DNA from: Alcanivorax borkumensis SK2 | Lineage (GTDB): Bacteria > Pseudomonadota > Gammaproteobacteria > Pseudomonadales > Alcanivoracaceae | Length of the DNA stretch: 64,000 nucleotides | Assembly (NCBI RefSeq): GCF_000009365.1 | Contig: NC_008260.1 | Location: forward strand, 2,143,501 to 2,207,500 | Direction: 5' to 3' | Shown here: one piece after another, positions 43,965 through 53,555 of the stretch | How the letters are laid out: each line of letters starts with the position of its first letter | Position numbering within the stretch: position 1 is the stretch's first letter | Made by a program: the position numbers and the translations under genes | The notes under the pieces: generated by a model | What the model was told of the DNA's origin: nothing | The model's input: only the letters and a program-made list of their open reading frames with translations | The model's database searches: none

Positions 43965-44327
43965 ATGCCATTAAAGAAGGCGAGCACACGCAATACCTGG
44001 GAATCTGTTGCTCACGCTACCGAGCAGGTGCGTAATGGCAGCCTTAACCCAGCTTTCTCCGCCTGGATCAGCGCGCAAGGCTTTGCGTTGAACGAGACCG
44101 TCTTCTCCTGCGTATGCCAGTTTGACGAAGGGGTCTACACCGGCACCTTAGTGGATCATAGTGGCCGCGCTTGGGAGTTTTTTGCTGACCTGGATGACCC
44201 GCAGAACTGCGATTTGGAAGATGTAACCGATACACTGGGACCGAAATCCCCGGACCACCCCGAAGCGGATCTGTGTGACAAGGTCACCATGGCATTGCTG
44301 TACCAACGTCAACAATGTATCGCCTGA
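43965..44327 (+). CDS. Small acidic cytoplasmic protein, unknown
   Basis: A 120-residue protein, acidic overall, with no signal peptide or membrane segment. I do not recognise it. The segment TGTLVDHSGRAWEFFADLDDP stands out, along with four cysteines (two in SCVC). The start has GAGGG upstream. The 280 bases before it show no other gene. Confidence 0.6.
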   Translation: MPLKKASTRNTWESVAHATEQVRNGSLNPAFSAWISAQGFALNETVFSCVCQFDEGVYTGTLVDHSGRAWEFFADLDDPQNCDLEDVTDTLGPKSPDHPEADLCDKVTMALLYQRQQCIA

Positions 44328-44394
44328 CAACCTGATAGAAGTAACAATCTGCCCTTATCATGGCACCTAAGACGCCTGCGAAAAACAAAACCAT

Positions 44395-45441
44395 TCAATC
44401 TTCCCGCCGGAACGGTAACAGACTGCGAGCCTCCTGCTGGTAGCCATGCACGTGCCGCGCTTCCTCTTGGCAGAAATCCGCGATCGCCTGTTGAAAAGCT
44501 GGCTCGCGTAAATGATGTAATGACCAGGTAATCACCGGTTCAAAGCCACGCAGAATTTTGTGCTCACCCTGCACTCCCGGATCAAACTCCTGTAGCTGCT
44601 GCTCAATGGCAAATTCGATTCCCTGGTAGTAACACAGCTCGAAATGCAGACAATCGCGCTCTTGCAGGCAGCCCCAATAACGGCCATAGAGCTGAGTGTC
44701 ATCAAAGAAATACAACGCCGCCGCGATCGGGGCCCGGGTATTTCCGTCCCAGGCCAACACCAGCATCAACTGCTCACCTTGCTGCTGTGCTATCGCCAAG
44801 AAAAAATCCTCGTTCAGATACGGCATTTGCCCCCGCTTGAGGTAAGTGCTCGCATAACACCGGTAGAAGAAAGCCCAGTCATCCGCCTGAATCTGTGCGC
44901 CCCGGCGACGCTCAATATGAATCCCCTGCTCGGTAATTTGCCGCCGCTCCTTGCGCACGTTCTTGCGCTTGCGTGATTGAAAGCGCGCCAAGAAATCATC
45001 GAAATCAGCATAACCACCATTGAACCAGCGAAAATGGCAGGCCTGACGAGACACCAGTGGCAAACCTTCCAACGCTTCACGACTTGCCTGGTCCGCAAAC
45101 AGCAGATGCCAACCGCTGGCCTGCTGCTCTTCCATTTTTTCGCTGACGGTTTGCCAAAGTGTCTCTGCGGTCCACTGTCCGCGCCAACGCGGCCCCACTA
45201 CTGGGGTGAACGGTACCGAGGTCACCAGTTTAGGGTAATAGGCCAAACCATGACGCTGATAAGCCTCAGCCCAATTAAAATCAAATACATACTCGCCCTG
45301 GGAGTGAGAGCGTGCATACAGGGGCAACCAACCGTGCTCTTGCGCCACATGGCAGGGTGACCAGCCCGTTTGCGGCGAGGCAGCACCGCAATCCTGCAAC
45401 GCTTGGAAAAATGTCAGTTCAAGGAACGGATAAGACGCCAA
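44395..45441 (-). CDS. GNAT-type acyltransferase, DUF482 (peptidogalycan family)
   Basis: A 348-residue protein of the DUF482/COG3146 family, a double GNAT fold related to FemABX aminoacyl transferases. Typical parts are SPFLEL-like N-terminus (here SYPFLELTFF), RKRKNVRKERR in the middle and HFELCYYQGIEFAIEQ. Substrate unknown. No signal peptide. Single gene on this strand. Confidence 0.88.
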   Translation of the reverse strand: MASYPFLELTFFQALQDCGAASPQTGWSPCHVAQEHGWLPLYARSHSQGEYVFDFNWAEAYQRHGLAYYPKLVTSVPFTPVVGPRWRGQWTAETLWQTVSEKMEEQQASGWHLLFADQASREALEGLPLVSRQACHFRWFNGGYADFDDFLARFQSRKRKNVRKERRQITEQGIHIERRRGAQIQADDWAFFYRCYASTYLKRGQMPYLNEDFFLAIAQQQGEQLMLVLAWDGNTRAPIAAALYFFDDTQLYGRYWGCLQERDCLHFELCYYQGIEFAIEQQLQEFDPGVQGEHKILRGFEPVITWSLHHLREPAFQQAIADFCQEEARHVHGYQQEARSLLPFRRED

Positions 45442-45574
45442 AATAGCTCCAACATGAGTTTCATCGCCAGCTTGGGTACAATGCCCGGATTGTGCAGCGC
45501 CTGATAGTCATTATCGACAAGCCCAGCCTACAAAAAGGGCACCGATAACGAGGGTTTTACCCGGCTGCACAATA

Positions 45575-45599
45575 CCGCCTCGTCATCTGGCGGTTTTTT
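45575..45599 (+). terminator. Hairpin terminator or attenuator before the cold-shock gene
   Basis: CCGCC, a nine-base loop, GGCGG and six T lie 48 bases before the start of the membrane cold-shock gene. No plus-strand gene ends just upstream, so it may end a short leader or small RNA transcribed from 45480-45570, which would make it an attenuator for the gene that follows. Confidence 0.6.
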
Positions 45600-45646
45600 A
45601 TCCTTACTTTTATCACTCATTGCTTAAACAAGGTAACGTCAACTCC

Positions 45647-46255
45647 ATGAATCTCTCTAAACCGCTGACTATATTTTACGTCATCGTCACCCTGTTACTT
45701 GCCCTCCCCGGTGCTTGGCTTTTGTTTGCCCCGGAAATGGCCTTGGTGACCATTCATGAAAACCTGGCCATGATTCAGGTTTCCAACATCCACAGCCAAC
45801 AAACCGGTCTGGGTCTGCTACTAGCCGCTGCCGTTAACTTGGTCTGCCTGATGGGCGGTCGCCAACGTTTGCCACTGCATGTGGCTGTGCTGTTCTATCT
45901 GGCCGGCTTGGTGGCCAGCCACGGTAATACCGTATTCACCCATCAAGCGTGGTTGTGGGTACCGGTGTTGGTCTATCTGCTGCCGTTGATTCCTTTCGGC
46001 AAGCTGGTGCCGGCTAACCTACCCATGCCCTCCCTGCCCGGCAGCAATGGCCAGCAGCGCGGTGAAGTGAAGTGGTTCAACCCAAACAAGGGTTTTGGCT
46101 TCATTCTTACCGACAGCGGTGAAGAACTGTTTGTTCATTTCAAAGCGGTACAGAACGGCGGCCGCCGCAGTCTGCGCACCGGCACCAAGGTCCGCTTCGA
46201 TACCCGCATGTCCGATCGCGGCGAACAGGCCGATAACGTCTATATCGAACAATAA
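45647..46255 (+). CDS. Membrane protein with C-terminal cold-shock domain
   Basis: A 202-residue fusion. The first 125 residues have four membrane helices. The last 65 residues are a cold-shock domain with RNP1-like KGFGFIL and RNP2-like LFVHF, starting GEVKWFNPNKGFGF. Cold-shock domains bind single-stranded RNA or DNA; here one would be tethered to the inner membrane. The ATG at 45647 is chosen over a TTG nine codons earlier. A hairpin terminator lies in its leader. Confidence 0.88.
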   Translation: MNLSKPLTIFYVIVTLLLALPGAWLLFAPEMALVTIHENLAMIQVSNIHSQQTGLGLLLAAAVNLVCLMGGRQRLPLHVAVLFYLAGLVASHGNTVFTHQAWLWVPVLVYLLPLIPFGKLVPANLPMPSLPGSNGQQRGEVKWFNPNKGFGFILTDSGEELFVHFKAVQNGGRRSLRTGTKVRFDTRMSDRGEQADNVYIEQ

Positions 46256-46346
46256 AACAACCTAAGTCGCATCATGCGGCACGCGCAGCAGGCTGCACTC
46301 AGCGGCGTGTTGCGCGCCGCCTGTTGCCTGAAGCGGAATAACAATA

Positions 46347-47900
46347 ATGACTCTGGCAATCGCTGACTGGATTGTCCTTGCTGGGTACCTTTGTATCGTG
46401 CTGGGCATCGGTATCTATTTCTCACGCCGCAACACCAATACCGAAGAATATTTTGTAGGCGGTCGCCGTTTTCGCGGCTGGGTAATAGGTCTGTCATTAG
46501 TAGGCACATCCATCAGCTCCATTACCTTCTTGGCCTATCCCGCCGACGCCTTCCTGACCGACTGGTTACGCTACCTACCTAACCTGGCCCTACTGCCTGC
46601 CATGCTGGTGGCAGCTTTCGTTTTTTTGCCTTTTTTTCGGCGCGAAAATATGACCAGCGCCTATGAATTCCTCGAGTTACGCTATGGTCCATCCATCCGA
46701 GTATATGGTGCCATTGCGTTTCTGGTGGCGCAGTTGGTGCGCCTAGCCATGATCCTGTGGCTGCTCTCTCTTTTGATACAACAAGTCACCGATCTAACAC
46801 CCACCACCGCCATTATTCTAGGTGGGTTTTTTGTTGGCTTTTACACCGTCATCGGAGGTATTGATGCGGTAATCTGGACCGATGTGCTGCAAACCGTCAT
46901 TTTGTTACTGGGCGGCCTCGTCTGCCTGTGGGTGATTCTCGAGGCGCTGCCCGGCGGGCTCAACCAAGTGTTCGAACAAGCAGGTCAGGCCGGCAAGTTT
47001 GCCCTGGCGCCCTGGGAAAACGGTGCTCCCGCAGAGACCTCTTGGTCGTTCTCGCTGAGCGAAAAGACCGCCACCATGATGCTGTTGATCGGCCTCACCA
47101 ACTGGCTCACAGAATACTCCAGCAACCAGAACACCGTGCAACGGTATTGCGCCTCCCAATCCACTAAGGAAGCGCGTCGCGGGCTCTGGGTATACCTATT
47201 CACCGCCCTGCCTATCTGGGCGTTCTACATGCTATTGGGCACGGCCCTGTGGGTGTTCTTTCAGGTTTATCCGGACGCCCAGGCAAGCGCGATTCTGACC
47301 GGTGAAACTCGGGCTGAAACTCTGATGCCCCATTTCATTACCGGCTACCTGCCCGCTGGCGTGGCCGGGCTGGTGATTGCAGCAGCTCTGGCCGCCGCCA
47401 TGAGCTCACTGGATTCCAGCATCAACTCCATCACTACCGTTAGCGTGGTTGACCTGTATCGCCGTCATCTGCGTCCTGGCCGCGATGATCGCCACTACCT
47501 AAAAGTGGCCTGGGCCATCGCCGCCGCCGTCACGGGAGTCATGATTCTCGGAGCGCTGTGGCTAAATCAGGCTGATACCAAAACACTACAAGACACGTCA
47601 ACCATCCTAGTGTCACTGCTTGGCGGGGGAATGCTAGGGTTATATTTGCTGGGCTTTTTCAGCAAGAAGGGCAATGCGCGGGCCGCTTGGGTGGGGATTG
47701 GTTGCACCCTGGTATTCACTAGCTGGACCATTCTTACCAACAACCAGCTTTTACCGGAGGCACTAAGCGCCCCCTTTGACCTGTATTACACCGGACTGAT
47801 TGGCAATGTGCTGATGTTTCTGGTCGGCTACGTGGTGGCTTTGCTCTGGCCTGCAGCCTCGGTGGCGCCGGTTTCACCCCAGCCCGCTGCCGAGGGCTGA
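46347..47900 (+). CDS. Sodium:solute symporter (SSS family)
   Basis: A 517-residue SSS transporter with about 13 membrane helices. Features are EEYFVGGRRFRGWVIGLSL near the N-terminus, the SSS signature region around YTVIGGIDAVIWTDVLQ, and the sodium-site helix AAALAAAMSSLDSSINS. It is close to the branch that includes sialic-acid and other organic-solute carriers; substrate not certain. Its 3' end overlaps by 73 bases the convergent membrane-protein gene. Confidence 0.92.
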   Translation: MTLAIADWIVLAGYLCIVLGIGIYFSRRNTNTEEYFVGGRRFRGWVIGLSLVGTSISSITFLAYPADAFLTDWLRYLPNLALLPAMLVAAFVFLPFFRRENMTSAYEFLELRYGPSIRVYGAIAFLVAQLVRLAMILWLLSLLIQQVTDLTPTTAIILGGFFVGFYTVIGGIDAVIWTDVLQTVILLLGGLVCLWVILEALPGGLNQVFEQAGQAGKFALAPWENGAPAETSWSFSLSEKTATMMLLIGLTNWLTEYSSNQNTVQRYCASQSTKEARRGLWVYLFTALPIWAFYMLLGTALWVFFQVYPDAQASAILTGETRAETLMPHFITGYLPAGVAGLVIAAALAAAMSSLDSSINSITTVSVVDLYRRHLRPGRDDRHYLKVAWAIAAAVTGVMILGALWLNQADTKTLQDTSTILVSLLGGGMLGLYLLGFFSKKGNARAAWVGIGCTLVFTSWTILTNNQLLPEALSAPFDLYYTGLIGNVLMFLVGYVVALLWPAASVAPVSPQPAAEG

Positions 47901-48490
47901 GTCGATGACTGCTGCGCGAGTAGAGCCCTCGCGCTCAGCAGCCGATCGCGTAGCAACCAACCCACCGCCCAACACACCAGCCAAGGGTCCATCAGGTAAT
48001 CCCAGAGATTATCGCTAGCTAGCCAACCGGCCCTAAAAACGCACTGAGCCACCACCAGAATCAAACACGATGCATAAGCGCGGGTCACCCATGCCAGGAG
48101 CCCGATCAACAACAGAGCGGTGCTGAAACCAAAACTCCCGAAACCCAACGAATAGGGATCCTCATAGCTGGACCCCATGCTCATTGGGTAAAACCACAAT
48201 GCCATTAACACCAGCATTCGGCACGCTGTACGTAACTCACGAACCGGCAGCCAGTAGTGACCGACCATACGGTGCTGAATCGCCAACATCGCCAGCAAGC
48301 CAGAGGTAATGCTGAAACCTGCGAGGTAACTCAGCACCCAAGCTCCCAGCCCCCAAGGGTATGGCAATAAGGACCACACAAACACTACACAGGCCAAAAC
48401 CACACGACCGCGCAAAGACAACAGAGTGGCACTAATGCGCAACTGAATCGCCACCAACACTAATGCGCAAATAACCAGATCAATCGACAT
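47828..48490 (-). CDS. Multi-pass membrane protein, partner of BNR-repeat gene
   Basis: A 220-residue membrane protein with about six helices; I do not recognise the family. The start overlaps the end of the BNR-repeat gene by 11 bases, so the two are translationally coupled. The last 30 residues, a Ser/Ala/Gln/Gly-rich tail, lie across the 3' end of the SSS symporter gene on the other strand. The tail may be dispensable. Confidence 0.75.
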   Translation of the reverse strand: MSIDLVICALVLVAIQLRISATLLSLRGRVVLACVVFVWSLLPYPWGLGAWVLSYLAGFSITSGLLAMLAIQHRMVGHYWLPVRELRTACRMLVLMALWFYPMSMGSSYEDPYSLGFGSFGFSTALLLIGLLAWVTRAYASCLILVVAQCVFRAGWLASDNLWDYLMDPWLVCWAVGWLLRDRLLSARALLAQQSSTQPSAAGWGETGATEAAGQSKATT

Positions 48491-49790
48491 AAGTGATCTC
48501 CTTGCGCTGACTATTGTTGTGCGGCGTACGGCCCACCGTATCGGCTTTTAACCAGGCATGGCGGATAGCCGTCTTGTTCCAGGTGTAAAGCATGTGCAGA
48601 TCCCCGTTCCTTGTGCGCACCATATAAGGATAGTCATACTGGAATGCACATCCGTGGTCGCCATGACATTTGTTGGCCTTTACTCGCTCCAAAAGAAGAC
48701 GTCGATCTTCGGGAATCGTTTCCCCAGCAAACTCATCATCGACCAGATCTACAAAGGTTCCTGGCTCTAACGCATTACCTCTCCACTGCTCCCGATTATG
48801 GAAAAACCACCGATCTTCCCAGTGCTGCCCGGAATCACGAGTTTCGCGAATACACAGATCATCACGCTCTTCACGGTTACAGTTGGTCGCTACCAACCAG
48901 TGCCCAGGCCCCATAGCCACGCCACCAAGGGCGGAACTGGGATTATCTAAGGGAGAATATTCCAGCGGCGTCCATGTCCAACCTCCATCGTTACTGGAGG
49001 ATTGGTATAAATAGCCATTATTGGGCTCGTTCTCATTGCGCAAGAAAGAAACTGCATGGTTATTATTATCCACCAGCACAAGTGGCTGAATCGCCTTGCG
49101 CCCATGCCCGATACGGGCTTTACCGAGAATACGATTATCCCTATCCAAACGCAGAATCTCGCCAAACTTGCCAATCATTTCGTGGTACACCGGTAAACCG
49201 ATGGTGCCATCGCTGTAATGGATAGGCGGGGTTTTCACTAGGGTGCTTATATTCAGAAACGGCGTGGCCACCAATGAGGTGTCAAATTCCCAACTGGCGC
49301 CCATATCCGAGGATTCCAGCACCACCAATCGGCTGGCCGCCCAGCCGCCGAAGCTCACTGCGACCACAAACAAACGCATGCGGCCATCCTCATCCAACAC
49401 CGGCAGCGCATTACCCAGCTTGCGAATGTGCCTACCCCAGCCTTGGGAAATCTGTTCACGTGTGACAGATACGATCTCGTCAGACCAGGTTCCTAATTGA
49501 GGGTCAAAGATAGCGGAATTAATAGACACATCTGCCGCCCCTTCACGGGTCCCGGCGAACCAAAAAGCGCGCAACCGGCCATCCGGCAACTCCACCATAG
49601 AGGCTGCGTGTACCATGCGGGTGTCCGCATCCGACGCAAAGCGGATTTGCCACTGGGAATCAGAGGGCACCGGTGCAGGTTCTACGGCCAGCAACTGCGG
49701 TGGCGGTTGCCAAAGCCGCTCCGGTGTTGCAGCAAAATAACCTGCCACTAAGGCAGCACCGATCAAAAGATGAAACGCTCGCTTAAGCAT
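48480..49790 (-). CDS. Exported BNR-repeat (sialidase-like) protein
   Basis: A 436-residue beta-propeller protein with an N-terminal signal or anchor helix (about 5-22). Three Asp-box repeats are visible: SSDMGASWEF, SNDGGWTWTP and TRDSGQHWEDRW. These mark the sialidase/neuraminidase superfamily fold. The sialidase Arg triad is not obvious by eye, so enzyme activity is uncertain. ATG at 49790 chosen over a TTG five codons earlier. First gene of a two-gene unit with the membrane protein. Confidence 0.85.
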   Translation of the reverse strand: MLKRAFHLLIGAALVAGYFAATPERLWQPPPQLLAVEPAPVPSDSQWQIRFASDADTRMVHAASMVELPDGRLRAFWFAGTREGAADVSINSAIFDPQLGTWSDEIVSVTREQISQGWGRHIRKLGNALPVLDEDGRMRLFVVAVSFGGWAASRLVVLESSDMGASWEFDTSLVATPFLNISTLVKTPPIHYSDGTIGLPVYHEMIGKFGEILRLDRDNRILGKARIGHGRKAIQPLVLVDNNNHAVSFLRNENEPNNGYLYQSSSNDGGWTWTPLEYSPLDNPSSALGGVAMGPGHWLVATNCNREERDDLCIRETRDSGQHWEDRWFFHNREQWRGNALEPGTFVDLVDDEFAGETIPEDRRLLLERVKANKCHGDHGCAFQYDYPYMVRTRNGDLHMLYTWNKTAIRHAWLKADTVGRTPHNNSQRKEITYVD

Positions 49791-50055
49791 AGGAAATTGT
49801 CGCAACTTAGGTATGCAAATGCTTGTTATTGGTTACTCGATCAACGCATGACGCGCGAGATCACAGTTTAGCAGCCGTCCGCAAAATTGCCTGCCGTTGA
49901 TACATATTTGCTACACCGACTGTCCGATTACGCGCAGAAGATACACTAGAGAGTGATCAAAATGTATTCAGCGGGACAAGGATAATGTCATAATGAGCTC
50001 GTGTTATATGATCACCCCCATTCCAAAAATAACGGACAAGGATTCCTCGCTTCCT

Positions 50056-50784
50056 ATGGACAGGCTTCGACCTTTTGGCCTTCTTTGGCTTTTGCTTGCA
50101 TTCTCTACGCTTTGCTCACCGGCATTCAGTAATGAAGATCAGGATTGGACCCTGGTCAGTGACCGCAATGATATTCAGGTGTATATGAAGCACCGGGATG
50201 AGTCACGCCTGAAGACGTTTCGTGGCGTCACCCGCTTCCCCCTGAAAGACGAGTACTCCCTGGTCGCACTGCTCAACGATTACCCCTCGTATCCTAAATG
50301 GCTGCATTTTGTCGATAGTGCCGAGGAGTTCGGCCGCGCCAACCCCCTCGACCGTCAGTTACGCTTCACCACTCAACTGCCTTGGCCGCTGGCCGACCGA
50401 GAAGCCGTATTACGCGCAAAAGTGACCCAAGTGCTGGATCCTAATCCCAATTCGGTGAAAATCACCCTGATCAACCAACCGGATGCCCTGCCCCCCACCA
50501 AGAACTATATCCGCTTTCCTGAAATGACCGGGATACTAGCCTTTAGCCGCCTGAGCAACCACCAAATAGAAATGACCTATGAACTGATTCTGGACCCGGG
50601 CGGCTACATCCCCGCCTGGATTGCCAATATTCTGCTACGCGATGCGCCTTACTTCACGCTAGAACGACTTCGCCGTATCATCAACAAACCGGAATACCAG
50701 AATCATTATTACGATTACATTGACCTTAATGGCCCGGGCAGGCTTGTAGACGCGACGCCTCAGGCCGCACCAGCGCCCCACTGA
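50056..50784 (+). CDS. Exported START-domain lipid-binding-like protein
   Basis: A 242-residue START domain protein after a signal peptide (cleavage near AFS at residue 24). START features are DWTLVSDRNDIQVYMKHRDESRLKTFRG-type opening (seen in parts), LPWPLADREAVL, and the C-terminal helix WIANILLRDAPYFTLERLRR. It probably binds a lipid or other hydrophobic ligand in the periplasm. The ATG at 50056 is chosen for the signal peptide; one at 49993 is in frame. Confidence 0.85.
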   Translation: MDRLRPFGLLWLLLAFSTLCSPAFSNEDQDWTLVSDRNDIQVYMKHRDESRLKTFRGVTRFPLKDEYSLVALLNDYPSYPKWLHFVDSAEEFGRANPLDRQLRFTTQLPWPLADREAVLRAKVTQVLDPNPNSVKITLINQPDALPPTKNYIRFPEMTGILAFSRLSNHQIEMTYELILDPGGYIPAWIANILLRDAPYFTLERLRRIINKPEYQNHYYDYIDLNGPGRLVDATPQAAPAPH

Positions 50785-50896
50785 CCGACCAAAGCGGCAT
50801 CATCCAAAGGTAACCAACGTAAATGCTGGCCTGTCATTTTCGGCCAGACCTCCGCTACCATAGCACTCAGTTTCTGTACGAATCGGAGAGCATCAG

Positions 50897-51646
50897 ATGG
50901 TAATGCGATTGTTTTTCTTTCTGTATAGTTGGCTGATCTTTGTGCCGCTCATGCTGGCGACCACGCTGGTGGCAGGCTTGGTCTGTTTACTACTTATTCC
51001 TTTTCTACCCACTGACAAAGTCGCAAAACTCACCGCCGTACCTTGGGCCAGGCTCTGCCTTCTTTATAGTGGTGTGCGAGTAGAGGTTGATGGCCGCCAT
51101 CACCTCCAGCCCGGCCAAAGTTACGTCATCGTCGCCAACCACCTCAGTCAATTCGATATTTTTGTATTGTACGGTTATCTAGGCATAGATTTTCGTTGGG
51201 TAATGAAACACGAACTACGCAAGGTTCCGATTATCGGTATCTGCAGCGAAAAACTGGGCCATATTTTTATTAATCGGTCCGACACTGAAGCAGCCGTTGC
51301 CTCCTTGAATAACGCCCGCGCACGCTTGGCCAATGGGGCCAGCGTGTTATTCTTTCCTGAAGGCACCCGCAGCCGCGATGGACAATTGAAACCCTTCAAA
51401 AAAGGCGCCTTCAAGATGGCTCAGGCGCTGCAGCTACCCGTGCTGCCTATCACCCTGTCGGGAACATTCGACATTTTGCCCGCCGGAACCTTAAGACTGC
51501 ATCCCGGCGCCACCGCTCGCCTGGTTATGCACCCCGCACTCACAGTAACCGGCAACACTGAGGCCGAACTGCAAGCTCTCGTCCAGCAAAGCCGCAGCGC
51601 CATTGCCGCCCCGTTAAGGGACAGCTCATCACAACTACCGTTCTAA
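50897..51646 (+). CDS. plsC: 1-acyl-sn-glycerol-3-phosphate acyltransferase
   Basis: A 249-residue PlsC family acyltransferase with a N-terminal membrane helix pair. Motif I is NHLSQFDIF (a variant of NHX4D), motif II is near GHIFINRSD, motif III is FPEGTRSRDG and motif IV is LPVLPITLSGT. It adds the second acyl chain to lysophosphatidic acid in phospholipid synthesis. The His-Asp catalytic pair is present. Confidence 0.93.
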   Translation: MVMRLFFFLYSWLIFVPLMLATTLVAGLVCLLLIPFLPTDKVAKLTAVPWARLCLLYSGVRVEVDGRHHLQPGQSYVIVANHLSQFDIFVLYGYLGIDFRWVMKHELRKVPIIGICSEKLGHIFINRSDTEAAVASLNNARARLANGASVLFFPEGTRSRDGQLKPFKKGAFKMAQALQLPVLPITLSGTFDILPAGTLRLHPGATARLVMHPALTVTGNTEAELQALVQQSRSAIAAPLRDSSSQLPF

Positions 51647-51751
51647 CCACAGCGACAGCCCATTGTGTCGCCAACGTCACAAGGCCAGCTCCTTGTCTGA
51701 CAAGATTGGCCCATTCTGCAGTGGCAAAGTGTCTACACTCGGTCGCAAATC

Positions 51752-51781
51752 GAGTTGCACGTTGAAAGAAAAGCGCAGGCA
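51752..51781 (-). repeat. Dispersed intergenic element, copy 2
   Basis: In reverse complement this reads TGCCTGCGC, TTTTC, then TTTCAACGTGCAACTC, matching 2164-2204 in block order. The sequence between here and the SDR start also holds a GATGGAAAG/CTTTCCATC counterpart near 51863-51876. The region has no gene. Confidence 0.4.
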
Positions 51782-51937
51782 AGCATAGTGCCAACCGAAA
51801 CGATGCTGCCCACGCAGCACCGCAGGGTTGGCCTGTTACCAGGCCCTGATAAGCCTTTTGCGCTTTCCATCTTTGAACTTTGCGCTCATAAGCTAACAGC
51901 AAACGCCGCTTTTACTAGAGTGGCGACAGGAGTGATC

Positions 51938-52783
51938 ATGAAGAATTTCAAAGATAAAGTTGCCGTCATAACTGGCGCCGGCTCCGGTATTGGTCGTGCT
52001 CTGGCCATGAATCTGGCCGCTTCTGGTGCAAAACTGGCTCTCTCGGACATTAATGAAGCCGGCCTAAAAGAGACCGCCAACAGCCTGAATCTCAGCGAAG
52101 ATCGCCTAATGACCAAAATATTGGACGTAGCGGATCGCCAAGCGTTCTACGCCTTCGCCGACGATGTGGTCAATCATTTTGGGCATGCCAACATGATTTT
52201 CAATAACGCGGGGGTAGCATTGGGCGCCACCGTAGAAGAGATGGATTACGACGACTTCGAGTGGTTGATGAACATCAACTTCTGGGGTGTAGTTTACGGC
52301 ACCAAAGCGTTCCTACCTTATCTGAAGCAAGCTGGTGAGGGACATATCATTAACATCTCTTCTATCTTTGGTCTCGTGGGCATTCCTACTCAGTCTGCTT
52401 ACAACGCAGCCAAATTCGCGGTACGCGGCTTCACTGAATCCTTGCGCATTGAGCTGGAACTGGAAGGCAGCCCGGTATCCTGCACCTCCATTCATCCCGG
52501 TGGTATCAAGACCAATATCGCCAAAGCTGCGCGCATGAGCGATGGCGTTGAGCGCATCACAGGTGCCAGCAAGGAACAAGCCATTCAGGATTTCGAGAAA
52601 ATGTTTCGCACCACGCCAGAAGAAGCGGCCAGTACCATCCTCAAGGGAGTTCGCGGCAATAAGCGTCGGGTCTTGATCGGTTCAGATGCTATCGCTGTCG
52701 ACACCATGCAGCGTCTGTTGCCGACCAGCTACCAGAGGCTGATTGCCATGGGCCAGAAATACATGAACAAAAGTAAGGGGTGA
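51938..52783 (+). CDS. Short-chain dehydrogenase/reductase
   Basis: A 281-residue classical SDR. The Rossmann glycine motif is ITGAGSGIGRAL at 11-22, the NNAG motif is FNNAGVALG, and the catalytic Tyr-Lys lie in SAYNAAKFAVRG. The Ser is in NISSIFGLVG. The start at 51938 has AGGAG upstream; a longer frame has no support. The substrate is unknown; the long C-terminal tail resembles acetoin/diacyl-type SDRs common in oil-degrading bacteria. Confidence 0.93.
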   Translation: MKNFKDKVAVITGAGSGIGRALAMNLAASGAKLALSDINEAGLKETANSLNLSEDRLMTKILDVADRQAFYAFADDVVNHFGHANMIFNNAGVALGATVEEMDYDDFEWLMNINFWGVVYGTKAFLPYLKQAGEGHIINISSIFGLVGIPTQSAYNAAKFAVRGFTESLRIELELEGSPVSCTSIHPGGIKTNIAKAARMSDGVERITGASKEQAIQDFEKMFRTTPEEAASTILKGVRGNKRRVLIGSDAIAVDTMQRLLPTSYQRLIAMGQKYMNKSKG

Positions 52784-52854
52784 GGAAATAACGCGTTTCC
52801 CTTGCCAAAAAAGGCCGTTGATGATGCCATGACCTCTCACTCACAGGAGCAGCC

Positions 52855-53445
52855 ATGACATCATCAAAGGTTCCTTTTTCGCAAGCAGCGGAAAACAACA
52901 AAGGCCCGATTCTCCAAGTTTTGCAGCAACACTGTCAGGCCCCCGGGACGCTGCTGGAAATTGGGGCCGGCACCGGACAGCATGCCGCTTGGCTGTCTGC
53001 ACAGCTACCCCATTTGCAATGGCAGCCCTCTGACGTGGCGCAGAACCTCCCAACCATTCGCCACTGGCTAGGCCAGACACACAGCCTGGCAAATGCCCCG
53101 TTAGCCCTGGATGTGAGCGACCAATGGCCGATTGGTCCTTTTGATTATCTGTTCACGGCGAATACGTTTCACATCATGCCGCAATCACTGGTCGCCCATT
53201 GCATCGCTGAAGGGTGCCGGCATCTCAACACAGAGGGATTGTTCATGGTCTACGGCCCCTTCAACTACGATGATCAGTTCACCAGTGATTCCAATCGACA
53301 GTTTGAACGTTGGCTGAAATCCACTGATACGCAGCGGGGGATCCGCGACAAGGAATGGGTAGAGCAGGAGTTTGCCCAGCACGGTCGGCAATGTCTTGCG
53401 GACCATGCCATGCCAGCGAATAACCGGGTGCTGGTGTTCGGGTAA
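52855..53445 (+). CDS. DUF938-family SAM-dependent methyltransferase-like protein
   Basis: A 196-residue DUF938 protein. It has PFSQAAENNKGPIL at the start and the SAM-binding motif LLEIGAGTGQHAAWLS. Later parts are WQPSDVAQN and FTANTFHIM. Conserved in proteobacteria; substrate unknown. CAGGAG lies 5 bases before the ATG. Confidence 0.92.
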   Translation: MTSSKVPFSQAAENNKGPILQVLQQHCQAPGTLLEIGAGTGQHAAWLSAQLPHLQWQPSDVAQNLPTIRHWLGQTHSLANAPLALDVSDQWPIGPFDYLFTANTFHIMPQSLVAHCIAEGCRHLNTEGLFMVYGPFNYDDQFTSDSNRQFERWLKSTDTQRGIRDKEWVEQEFAQHGRQCLADHAMPANNRVLVFG

Positions 53446-53555
53446 AACGGCATGCTGAAAGTCAACGAAAGCGAATACCGCACATGCTCGGTTTCGAGTG
53501 AATAACCCCGAGCCTCATGGCCATCACGCCAATGATACATACCCTCAACACGCAA

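Noticed and set aside
47828..49790. Sialic acid use cluster
   Set aside because: A sialidase-like protein and an SSS carrier are adjacent, but no nanA, nanK, nanE or regulator is seen.
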